The notes beneath the pieces were generated by a model. That model saw only the letters and a program-made list of their open reading frames with translations. It did no database searches and was not told the DNA's origin. 64,000 nucleotides of DNA, taken from the NCBI RefSeq assembly GCF_013283855.1, contig NZ_CP054056.1:930001-994000 (forward strand), written 5' to 3'. Positions within the stretch are counted from its first letter, which is position 1. The number at the start of each line of letters is the position of its first letter. Shown one piece after another: positions 36,827-44,971 of this stretch. Origin of the DNA: Aquiluna borgnonia (GTDB lineage: Bacteria; Actinomycetota; Actinomycetes; Actinomycetales; Microbacteriaceae). Position numbers and translations under genes: made by a program.

Positions 36827-38098
36827 TTGGACGAACAAAATAGCCGGGAAGAACTGGAAAAACTTCTCAAGCAAATGTTTGAGTCAGGCCAGTTAAACCC
36901 TGAGGAGTTGGCCAAGGTGGCGGGTGCGAGCATGAGCCCACAACTGATGGGTCAACTTTTCGAACAGGTCCGCGCGATGATGTCCGATTCCACGGGACCC
37001 GTGAACTGGGAACTGGCAACTAAAACCGCCACCGATCTGGCAACCAAGGAGCAGCGCGAAGCCAGCTCGAACCTGACCGGGGAGCTCCAGAAGGCCTTTG
37101 AGATGGCAGCTCTGTGGCTCTCCGAGGTGACGGAGTTTGCCAATTCGGAAACGCCCAAGCAGCTCACAAGAAAACTATGGGTGCAGGACTCGATTCCACT
37201 TTTCCGTGAGCTTGCGGAACCAGTGGCAACTTCGATGTCCAAGGCTCTGAGTGAAAACCTCAGGGGGACGGTGCCGGAAGAGCTGGCGGGGATGATAGGC
37301 CCCGCGAGTAAGTTCCTGCAAAACGCTGGAGCCGTGATGTTTGCCGCTCAACTTGGACAGGCCGTTGGCAAGCTTTCCCAAAACGTTCTCTCCAGCACTG
37401 AGATTGGACTCCCACTGAGTAGTCGCCCTGGGTTTGTAACCCAGAACCTCGAAGCGTTTCTCTCTGAGCTTGAGGTGCAAAAAAGTGAAATGCTGATTTT
37501 CCTGTGCATTCGCGAGCTTGCCACCAGCGCCCTCTACGCAAGTAACCGCTGGCTGAGGGAGCAGCTGATCACCCAGGTCAGGGAATTTGCCGCAGGCTTG
37601 AGGGTAGATCTAAGTTCCATCCAAGAATTAGCCGCCCAGGTCGATCCATCAGATCCCAGCACCTTCCAGTCCGTTATTGAATCCGGTGCGCTGATTACCC
37701 CGAGAACTCAAGAGCAAGAGACCGCTCTCGAACGGATTGAACTGCTGCTCGCACTCGTTGAGGGATGGGCTGATGCCGTTAGTTTGCAAGCTGCCAGCCG
37801 GCTCCCCTCGCATGGCGCCCTCATGGAGGTGCTCCGCCGGCACCAAGCGGTCGGGGCTGCTCAGAAGACATTTGCAACTCTGTTGGGGCTGGAACTCAAG
37901 CCGAGACTGCAGCGCGAGTCAATGGCGATGTGGCAACAGGTCCGCTTATCTCTGCCACTGGCCAAGGCCGATAGCCTGTGGAGCCATCCAGATCAACTTC
38001 CAAATGCTCAGGAAATTCAGAACCCGGAGCTCCTAATCAGTCGCATCAATGGTTCCGACGACGACCTGGACCAGGAGCTTCGCAACCTTTTGGGTTAG
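36827..38098 (+). CDS. Zincin-like (PF10103) family protein lacking the zinc-binding motif
   Basis: The 423-residue protein resembles the actinobacterial zincin-like family (Zincin_2; Mycobacterium Rv3195 position): family segments ALVEGWADAV, the Arg-rich loop after SHGALMEVLRRHQ and TFATLLGLELKPR near the C-terminus. Active members of the wider family carry HExxH; here the matching helix reads LCIRELATSAL, so both histidines are gone, and no other HExxH occurs. It is therefore probably a non-catalytic relative. The TTG start has AAAGGG seven bases upstream. It is divergent from the PDZ-Lon gene and followed after 51 bases by the E1-like gene. Confidence 0.82.
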   Translation: MDEQNSREELEKLLKQMFESGQLNPEELAKVAGASMSPQLMGQLFEQVRAMMSDSTGPVNWELATKTATDLATKEQREASSNLTGELQKAFEMAALWLSEVTEFANSETPKQLTRKLWVQDSIPLFRELAEPVATSMSKALSENLRGTVPEELAGMIGPASKFLQNAGAVMFAAQLGQAVGKLSQNVLSSTEIGLPLSSRPGFVTQNLEAFLSELEVQKSEMLIFLCIRELATSALYASNRWLREQLITQVREFAAGLRVDLSSIQELAAQVDPSDPSTFQSVIESGALITPRTQEQETALERIELLLALVEGWADAVSLQAASRLPSHGALMEVLRRHQAVGAAQKTFATLLGLELKPRLQRESMAMWQQVRLSLPLAKADSLWSHPDQLPNAQEIQNPELLISRINGSDDDLDQELRNLLG

Positions 38099-38149
38099 AC
38101 CTGTGGAAAGTGCCGAGCAGGATTTTTTCGAAAACTCCAAGCTTGGGAC

Positions 38150-39148
38150 ATGGCCAAACAAATCAATCCCTCACTGGCAAGAATTTGGCAGGATCACAAC
38201 CAGCGCCGCTACGGAGCCACAACCAGTAACTTGGTCTCGGTGAACTCGGAGGCCGAGCATCGTGCTTTGGATTTGCTCGAAACCGGACTCACCAATGCAC
38301 AGTTTGAAAACCTAGACGTGCTCGCGAAGATTGAGCGCCGAGACCTTGACCCCCTGCTCGCGCGGTTAGGGCCTCTGCTGACCCACACCTCACACTTCCT
38401 ACCTGAGCTGAGCGCACAAGAGGTCGAGCAGCGCTTCGCTGAGATTCTTCGGCTTTACTCAACCGGGGTCCAGGATCCCGCGCGGCTGATGAAACTACGA
38501 AGTTCGCAAACCATATTCGTCTCTGACCTCTCGGTCGCCGGCCTCATCGCCACCAGAGCGCTGTTCACCATCGGATTCGGAAGCGTCATTACTTTTGATG
38601 CCACCAGGGTGAGAAGTAAAGACACCGCAGAGCTCGGATATCCCGCGGAACTGATTGGCGCAACTAGGCATCAGGCAGCCTGCCAACTGCTTGGGAAAAC
38701 CAAGAGCGAGCTTCGCCTGCACACCAGGAGGGGCGAAGGGCTTGAGGCTGTTTCAGCCGGGCTCCTTCTAGACAACGATGTCGTGGATCCTGAGCTCTAT
38801 CAACCTTGGATGAACCGCGAAACCCCGCACATCGCCGTCTGCTTTACAGAGCTGGGGGCAAGCGTTTCTCAACTTGTTCTTCCTGGCCAAACAGCCTGCT
38901 TGGCCTGCAGCGAAGTAGAGAAGATGGACCGCGACCCCGACTGGGTCAAGGTCGCCACACAGCTAAACCAGTTGGATCGAAATTTTGCTGATTCGAGTTC
39001 ACTTTTGACCTCACTCGGGCTCGCTATTCAACGAATTGCCCTGCAGTTGGCCGGACAGGAAGTTAGCGGGGGTGCCCTGGAATACCAAGCAAAAACCGGT
39101 CAGGTTGTAGAGCTTGAACCAGTGACTAGAAATTGCGGCTGCCGCTAG
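38150..39148 (+). CDS. Degenerate ThiF/E1-like protein with Cys-rich C-terminus
   Basis: The 332-residue protein has an N-terminal helical/winged region and a Rossmann-like C-terminal part resembling the ThiF/E1 family (Mycobacterium Rv3196 position; databases sometimes call such proteins TOMM leader-binding or ThiF family). The glycine-rich ATP loop expected at the start of the E1 fold is replaced by SDLSVAGLIATRALFTIGFG. Four cysteines remain: Cys250 and Cys253 (CLAC) and Cys329 and Cys331 (CGC) at the very end, the arrangement of the structural zinc site of E1 proteins. Function unknown. It overlaps uvrD2 by four bases at the stop codons. Confidence 0.75.
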   Translation: MAKQINPSLARIWQDHNQRRYGATTSNLVSVNSEAEHRALDLLETGLTNAQFENLDVLAKIERRDLDPLLARLGPLLTHTSHFLPELSAQEVEQRFAEILRLYSTGVQDPARLMKLRSSQTIFVSDLSVAGLIATRALFTIGFGSVITFDATRVRSKDTAELGYPAELIGATRHQAACQLLGKTKSELRLHTRRGEGLEAVSAGLLLDNDVVDPELYQPWMNRETPHIAVCFTELGASVSQLVLPGQTACLACSEVEKMDRDPDWVKVATQLNQLDRNFADSSSLLTSLGLAIQRIALQLAGQEVSGGALEYQAKTGQVVELEPVTRNCGCR

Positions 39149-40767
39149 AGCAGCTTGAGAAAACTCGACCTTTCACGATCGCTGATGTAGCTCATTGTGA
39201 GCTGATCGCAAGCCCTGGTGATGGCAACATAAAACAGGCGCCGCTCCTCGGCCAACTGAGCTTCAGTCTTGGCGTGTGAAATAGGGAACCAGCCCTGATT
39301 CAAGCCGCAAAGGTAAACAGCGCGCCACTCCAAACCCTTGGTGGCATGGACTGTGGCGAGGGTAATGGCCTCCCGAATCGGTTCATCGCCTGAGCGCTCC
39401 CGCTCCCCAAGCTCTCGAACAAATTCATCCAGCGAGGGGCTGCCCAGCTCATCAAATATCTCCATGAACCAATTTAGATTGCGCCACTTCTCAGACTTGG
39501 ACTCCTGAGAGCTCCAACCCAGCTGGCTGAGGATCTCACTGAGCAACATGAATAGTGGTTGCGGCTGGGTGGATATCTGAAGTGCCCGAATGGCCAGCAT
39601 TGCCTTCTGCACCTCAGGAATGCGGAAAAATCGACCCGCGCCGCGGACCTGAACCGATATTCCAAGAGTGCCCAGCTCGCGCTCGATTGGCTCCAACTGA
39701 GAGTTGATGCGAGAGAGAACTGCTATGTCACTGGGTGCCCAGCCCTCAGCCAGCGACTTCGCGATGCCGGAGGCAATTCGTTTTGCCTCTGCGCTGGCGC
39801 TCGCCGCCTCAATTACGACTGGGCTCGTTAGCTCTCCCCTGACCGGCTCCAGATTTCTGGTGGAAGCCACCGAGTTTGCACTGGCAACAATTTCAGAGGT
39901 TGAGCGGTAGTTTCGATTCAGTTCGAAAATTTCAGCGTTCGGGTAACGTGAGCCAAAACCGGTGAGGAACCCCGCATCAGCCCCGGCGAAACCGTAGATT
40001 GCTTGCCTGGGGTCTCCAACGACGCACACATCTTCGCGCTCGCCCAACCAGGTTTCGAGCAGGGCCTGCTGCAGCGGCGAAATATCTTGGTACTCATCCA
40101 CCGTAAAGAACCGATATTGCTGCTGGACGTGCTCCAGCATCCGATCCTCACTCCTCAGAAGTCCGAGGGTTAGAGTCAGCACGTCTTCCCAATCGGCCAG
40201 GCGCTTCTGCTGCTTATAGTTCGAGTAGGCCTCCAAAACAGTTACAAATCTTTCCGGAGAGAAACCAGCGATGACGCCGCGTTCACGCTCTAGGTATTGA
40301 CCAGGTGAAACCAAGCTGTAGCTCACCAACTCGATTTCAGCAGCCAGCTCCCTAAGCTCCTCATCGCGAAGTTCAAGCCGAAGCTCGCCGAGAACCTCCC
40401 TCAGTGCCGGGAGCTTGTTGGTCAAAAGTTTGGGAGGCAAACCGCCGGTGAGTTGAGGCCAGAAAAACTGCAACTGCCCCAGGGCCGCTGAGTGAAAGGT
40501 TCGAACCGCCACCTCAGTGACGCCCAGGGAGCGCAGTCGGGAACGAAGTTCACTGGCGGCACGATTGGTATAGGTGAGGGCAAGTATCCGATTAGCGGCA
40601 AAAACTCCTCGATCGATTCCGTAGGCGATGCGGTGTGAGATGGTTCTTGTCTTGCCGCTACCCGCTCCAGCCAAAATCCCGACTGGCCCCCGAAGTGCCT
40701 GGGCAGCCTCACGCTGTTGCTCATCAAGGCCAGCAAGTAGTGGGTGACCGACTGAGTCTTGGCTCAT
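39145..40767 (-). CDS. uvrD2: UvrD2-type superfamily 1A DNA helicase, motor only
   Basis: The 540-residue protein is a 3'-5' SF1A helicase with the P-loop AGAGSGKT at residues 33-40, DEYQDISPLQ (motif II), GDPRQAIYGF (III), NYRST (IV), TVHATKGLEW (V) and FYVAITRACDQL (VI). It stops about 20 residues after motif VI, so the HRDC and four-cysteine domains of the roughly 700-residue mycobacterial UvrD2 are absent. The start at 40767 has AAAGGA seven bases upstream; an earlier in-frame ATG at 40794 has none. Position between the E1-like and kinase-like genes matches the uvrD2 locus. Confidence 0.9.
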   Translation of the reverse strand: MSQDSVGHPLLAGLDEQQREAAQALRGPVGILAGAGSGKTRTISHRIAYGIDRGVFAANRILALTYTNRAASELRSRLRSLGVTEVAVRTFHSAALGQLQFFWPQLTGGLPPKLLTNKLPALREVLGELRLELRDEELRELAAEIELVSYSLVSPGQYLERERGVIAGFSPERFVTVLEAYSNYKQQKRLADWEDVLTLTLGLLRSEDRMLEHVQQQYRFFTVDEYQDISPLQQALLETWLGEREDVCVVGDPRQAIYGFAGADAGFLTGFGSRYPNAEIFELNRNYRSTSEIVASANSVASTRNLEPVRGELTSPVVIEAASASAEAKRIASGIAKSLAEGWAPSDIAVLSRINSQLEPIERELGTLGISVQVRGAGRFFRIPEVQKAMLAIRALQISTQPQPLFMLLSEILSQLGWSSQESKSEKWRNLNWFMEIFDELGSPSLDEFVRELGERERSGDEPIREAITLATVHATKGLEWRAVYLCGLNQGWFPISHAKTEAQLAEERRLFYVAITRACDQLTMSYISDRERSSFLKLL

Positions 40768-40833
40768 CTGCAATCCTTTGGGTTCGCGTGGCATTGCCGC
40801 CAGAGCGCAACAAGAGCGTCTAACCTAAACGGT

Positions 40834-41937
40834 GTGGGACGACCTGCTCTGATTTTAGCTGCACTGGCAGCCGACGCCGCGCCTGGAAAAAACTTTAGGC
40901 ACTACCTCAAAATTACCGACAACCCGGACATCGAGGTGTTGCGTCTTTGGGACGCCGAGGGCCAAAGCTATGAGCTTAAAATGCCCGCTAGCGCCGCCGG
41001 AATCACAGAGTTAGCGACCGAGATCACCGTGTTGCAAGCCCTGAACCAGGCCAAACTTAGTCTCCCGTTCGCTATCCCTAACCAAGTCGGTCAAACTCAA
41101 GATTTTGATGGGCAGCGAGCCGTGCTTTTCACTCTTCTCGGAGGCAGCTCTCCAGATCTCTCAAGACTGGGGCCTGGGGCATTTTCAAAGTCTTTCGCTG
41201 AAGCAATGGCCTCGCTACACAATTGTGAAACCCAGCCAATCATCGAAGCTGGTTTGCCCAGTTACGATGCGACCACCGTCCTGCACCACAAGGTTCAGGA
41301 GCTTGATCGCATGGCCGCCACCGGTCGCATTCCAGCCGCGCTTTTGAGCCGCTGGGAAACCGCCCTGGAAGACATCGGACTTTTCCGCTTCCACCCAACC
41401 CTGACTCACTCAGCAATCAACTCGGAGGCCGTGCTGGTTGAGAACCAGCAGGTTGTTGGCATTACTGGGTTCAATGCTTTGTGTGTCGGCGACCCCGCCG
41501 AAGACTTCCGCTGGTTAGCCTCGGGGGCTGTCGCATCGACCCTAGATGACGCCCTGCTGCATTACCGCGCGGCCAGACCTCAAGCAGATGAGAACCTGGC
41601 CCAGCGCGCGATTCTTTATTCCGAACTGGAATTGGGATCCTGGCTACTTCACTGCCTGAGCATTGGTGACGCCGAGCAGATAAAGCAAGCAGAAGATCTC
41701 CTCAATGACCTGAAAGAAAATCTTGAGGCGGGAAATCTCAAGGAGCTAACCGCGACCAGCTTTGTTGGCCTAGCTGTCGCCAGCAGCATCATTCCGCAGG
41801 CAATGCCAACCCAACCGATCGAAACCCTCTCCCCATCAGCATTGCAAGAAGAAGTTGAAGAGCAGGATCAGGACGCCCCTGCCGATGACCTAACCCAAGC
41901 TGAGCCGACTGAGACTACCCTCGACGAGCTGTTCTAG
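40834..41937 (+). CDS. Phosphotransferase (APH)-fold protein, probable pseudokinase
   Basis: The 367-residue protein resembles aminoglycoside/macrolide phosphotransferase-fold proteins that sit between uvrD2 and adnAB in related actinobacteria. The catalytic loop normally written HGDLHxxN reads THSAIN here, and the metal-binding IDW segment reads ITGF, followed by the family-like GDPAEDFRWL. The catalytic aspartate and the metal aspartate are thus missing. The C-terminus is an acidic low-complexity tail. The GTG start is exactly seven bases after TAACCT (40821-40826); the frame extends upstream but without family similarity. The 3' end overlaps adnB by 23 bases. Confidence 0.78.
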   Translation: MGRPALILAALAADAAPGKNFRHYLKITDNPDIEVLRLWDAEGQSYELKMPASAAGITELATEITVLQALNQAKLSLPFAIPNQVGQTQDFDGQRAVLFTLLGGSSPDLSRLGPGAFSKSFAEAMASLHNCETQPIIEAGLPSYDATTVLHHKVQELDRMAATGRIPAALLSRWETALEDIGLFRFHPTLTHSAINSEAVLVENQQVVGITGFNALCVGDPAEDFRWLASGAVASTLDDALLHYRAARPQADENLAQRAILYSELELGSWLLHCLSIGDAEQIKQAEDLLNDLKENLEAGNLKELTATSFVGLAVASSIIPQAMPTQPIETLSPSALQEEVEEQDQDAPADDLTQAEPTETTLDELF

Positions 41938-44900
41938 CTTTCGTCAACGCTTCGACTAGTTCCGCCTCACTAGGCAGTCGACTGGGCATTACCTCTTTTG
42001 CATCACCGGCAAAATAAAAACAGGCCTGAACGCGCTCGACACCAACCTGCAGCCATTTCGATAGAGCAATGCGGTAGAGGGCAAGCTGCATGGCGCGTGC
42101 CTCGAGCAAAGCTGGATCGGTCGGAGAATTACCCGACTTCCAATCCACGACTAAAAATCCGAGTTCGGTCTCGAACACGGCATCGAGCTTGCAAACTACA
42201 ACTAGGCCATCTAGCACGATCTCGATGCTCTGCTCTACAAACTTTGGTTCAAGCGAAGCGAATCGACTCTGCGCAAAGTTCTTGACTAGCTGGTCATCCA
42301 AGTCAATGTCAACTTCATCACCGAGCAGCCAGTCCTCAATCAAAGCGTGAAAGTCCGTGCCGGCTTGGGCTGAGGCAGAGAAGAGGCCGGGCATCGGTCT
42401 CACTAGCGACTCGGCAAATTTTTCTGGTTCCGCTATCAGCCGCATCAGCGCTGAGGCAGAAAGCCGGCGAGGGAATGCTGAGGTCGGCCTGGAGGCATTT
42501 CGCTCGCGCTCCTCCAGCAGGAGTGCAAACTCGGTGAAGTTCTCAATGCGAGCGGGCTCAGCCGCTGAGACTGCCGCTGCGCCTTGAGCTAGAGCATCAC
42601 GCTTTTCTCCCAATGGGTCAAAAGGCCAGATTTTGATTTGGGAATTTCCTGAAGCCGGGTTAACCGGATCTGGCTCAGGAATTTCAATTGTGTTGCGGCA
42701 CAGACCTGACTCAAGAAGTTCAACAAGGAATCCAGAAATGGGCCGCGGTTTTTTAAGTCCGGGTTTGTAATAGGAGGCGGTCAGGTGAAGCTCGCGTTTG
42801 GCCCGGGTGAACCCTACGTAAGCAAGTCTGCGCTCCTCAATTAGGTGCTTGGCTCGATTTTTGTCTTGAAATTCGTCAAATAGTTTTTTTAGTTCACCTT
42901 GAGTCTGAGTCGTTTGGAAGGCAAATTCGGGCAGTGCCTGAGAATCGCCTCTGAGCGAGAAGGGAACTTTGCCACTTGCCAACCAGCCTTTAGCCCCACG
43001 ACCTTCAATTGGAAAGCTTCCCTGGTTCAGCTGGGCTATGGCCACCACATCCCACTCCAGGCCTTTGGCGGCATGGATGGACATGATTTGTACCACTCCC
43101 TGCTTTGCTCCCGACCTGGGGAGCTCAAAGCTCTCCCTTTGCTTGGCGTGATCCAACCAATTCAGCATGGATCCCAAGGTTGGTCGCAGGGCTGCCTGTT
43201 CGAACTCTGCGATGCGCGCGATGAAAGCTTCCAGGTTCGAAAGCGGGTTGACTGAGGTGCCAGCAGAAAACAGTTCGATGTCAATTTCGAGCTCCTTGAC
43301 GATGCTCCACGCGAGTTCAGAGAGCGGAATTGAAACCCTGGAGCGCATTCTGCGAATGACTTGCGCAGCAGCTATCAACCTTGATCTCCCTGCATCGGAG
43401 AAGTTTCCAATTTCTGAATCCCGGCACAATTCATCCAACGCCTCAACAATGGTGACCGGCTGCGAGGCGACCACCTCGTCTCTCACTCTTGAGAGGAACC
43501 TTGCTAAATCACCCAGAGCTGCTAAATCTTTTGCACCAACTCTCCATTTTGGCCCCGCCAAAAGTCGCATCAACTGAGCCCCGGCCTCCGGTCGCTCAAT
43601 AACGCTCAGGGCGGCAATTAGGTCCATTACCTCTGGAAGTTCAAGAAGCGAGGAAAGCCCGCTGACCTCGACCACCAAACCTCGCTTGGTGAGGGCTTCG
43701 GAAAGTTCTGCCATGGATGCCTTAGTCCGTGTCAGCAAGGCTGCCGAGGTGTTTTCATCGACTCGCTCCATAAACCACTGAGCCAGCGCCGCTGCCTCCT
43801 CTGCCTCGGTCTGGTAAACCGCCGCCGTCACCTGATCGTCATGCTGAGGTTTTCCTGCCTCGAGCGTTACCGGAGCTAACTCGGGTTGACTCAAGTTCAG
43901 AGCATGGGCTGTGGCATTTGCCGCAGCAACTACCGCTGGGCCTGAACGCCATGATTTGGAAAGTGTGAAAGTAACCGGCCGTGGACTGCCAAAGTCTTGG
44001 TGAAAGCCGGTCAAATTTCGACTGCTGGCTCCGCGCCAACCATAAATTGCCTGGTTTGGGTCCCCCACCGCAAGAACCGACTTACCAGCAAACAGCCTTG
44101 AAAGCAGCTTGGTCTGAATAGTTGAGGTGTCCTGGTACTCATCCAGTAAGACAAATCGATGCTGATGCTCGAATGGTTTTTCCAATGCCTTGAGGGCAAG
44201 TGCTACCTGATCGGCGAAGTCAACCAAATTTCGTTTGGACTTTAGAGAGCGATACTCCTCGGCCAAATCGGCGAGCAACTGGTTTTGCCCCGCTGATGCC
44301 AAGAGGTCCTCTGTGTAAGCAAAGCGCTCCATGGAGCCGCTGGCATTCTTCGGAAGGCCAGAGACATGATCGATGAAAAATTGCAGGTGCTGATTCATCG
44401 ACTCGGCGGAAATTTGGTTATCGGTCAGCTCGGATGCGAGGGCCAAAACCAAGTCAATCAGATGAGACTTGGACTTCTCCCAGTCCTCGAGTCGAGCGTG
44501 AGTCTCTAGGTTGAGTGACCGCACCAGCTCATCCGCCAGAGACACTGAGGCTGCCTCGGTCAGCAGGGTTGCATCCTGCTCAAATCCAACGGAGAGGGCC
44601 AACCTCCGGAAAATATCATTACCAAATGAGTTATAGGTTGCGATGTAGGCGGGTGAGAAATCCTGCTCCAGGTCTGCTGGCCAAAAATCAGTTTCCCGAA
44701 GTCGATACAGAGCCTGATTGACGCGGGCCGAGAGCTCAGCGGCAGCCTTCCTGGTGAAGGTGAGTCCTAGCACCTCGTCTGGCCGAGCCAACGAGTTGGC
44801 CACCAGGTAAAGCACCCTGAGGCTCATCAGCTCAGTCTTTCCGCTTCCGGCTCCGGCGATGACAAGGGCTGGGGAATCGAAGGGTGCCCCTTCGATGACG

Positions 44901-44971
44901 GCCCGTTGCTCGTTGGTCAGGGTGTGCTTGGAGACCAGTGCGTAAATTTCATCAGCGGAAAAATTAGCCAC
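41915..44971 (-). CDS. adnB: AdnB-type helicase-nuclease subunit
   Basis: The 1018-residue protein combines an SF1 UvrD-type motor with a C-terminal RecB-family nuclease. Visible are the P-loop AGAGSGKT (39-46), DEYQDTST (II), GDPNQAIYGWRG (III), SIHAAKGLEWDVVAI (V), YVGFTRAKRELHL (VI) and the nuclease core LVVDWKSG near residue 950. With AdnA it forms the mycobacterial-type dimer that resects double-strand breaks in place of RecBCD or AddAB. It overlaps adnA by eight bases and follows it in the same message. Confidence 0.93.
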   Translation of the reverse strand: MANFSADEIYALVSKHTLTNEQRAVIEGAPFDSPALVIAGAGSGKTELMSLRVLYLVANSLARPDEVLGLTFTRKAAAELSARVNQALYRLRETDFWPADLEQDFSPAYIATYNSFGNDIFRRLALSVGFEQDATLLTEAASVSLADELVRSLNLETHARLEDWEKSKSHLIDLVLALASELTDNQISAESMNQHLQFFIDHVSGLPKNASGSMERFAYTEDLLASAGQNQLLADLAEEYRSLKSKRNLVDFADQVALALKALEKPFEHQHRFVLLDEYQDTSTIQTKLLSRLFAGKSVLAVGDPNQAIYGWRGASSRNLTGFHQDFGSPRPVTFTLSKSWRSGPAVVAAANATAHALNLSQPELAPVTLEAGKPQHDDQVTAAVYQTEAEEAAALAQWFMERVDENTSAALLTRTKASMAELSEALTKRGLVVEVSGLSSLLELPEVMDLIAALSVIERPEAGAQLMRLLAGPKWRVGAKDLAALGDLARFLSRVRDEVVASQPVTIVEALDELCRDSEIGNFSDAGRSRLIAAAQVIRRMRSRVSIPLSELAWSIVKELEIDIELFSAGTSVNPLSNLEAFIARIAEFEQAALRPTLGSMLNWLDHAKQRESFELPRSGAKQGVVQIMSIHAAKGLEWDVVAIAQLNQGSFPIEGRGAKGWLASGKVPFSLRGDSQALPEFAFQTTQTQGELKKLFDEFQDKNRAKHLIEERRLAYVGFTRAKRELHLTASYYKPGLKKPRPISGFLVELLESGLCRNTIEIPEPDPVNPASGNSQIKIWPFDPLGEKRDALAQGAAAVSAAEPARIENFTEFALLLEERERNASRPTSAFPRRLSASALMRLIAEPEKFAESLVRPMPGLFSASAQAGTDFHALIEDWLLGDEVDIDLDDQLVKNFAQSRFASLEPKFVEQSIEIVLDGLVVVCKLDAVFETELGFLVVDWKSGNSPTDPALLEARAMQLALYRIALSKWLQVGVERVQACFYFAGDAKEVMPSRLPSEAELVEALTKARTARRG

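Noticed and set aside
41915-41937. The 23-base overlap of the kinase-like gene and adnB as a sequencing error
   Set aside because: Both frames read cleanly to their stops, and overlapping 3' ends are the rule for convergent pairs in this window.
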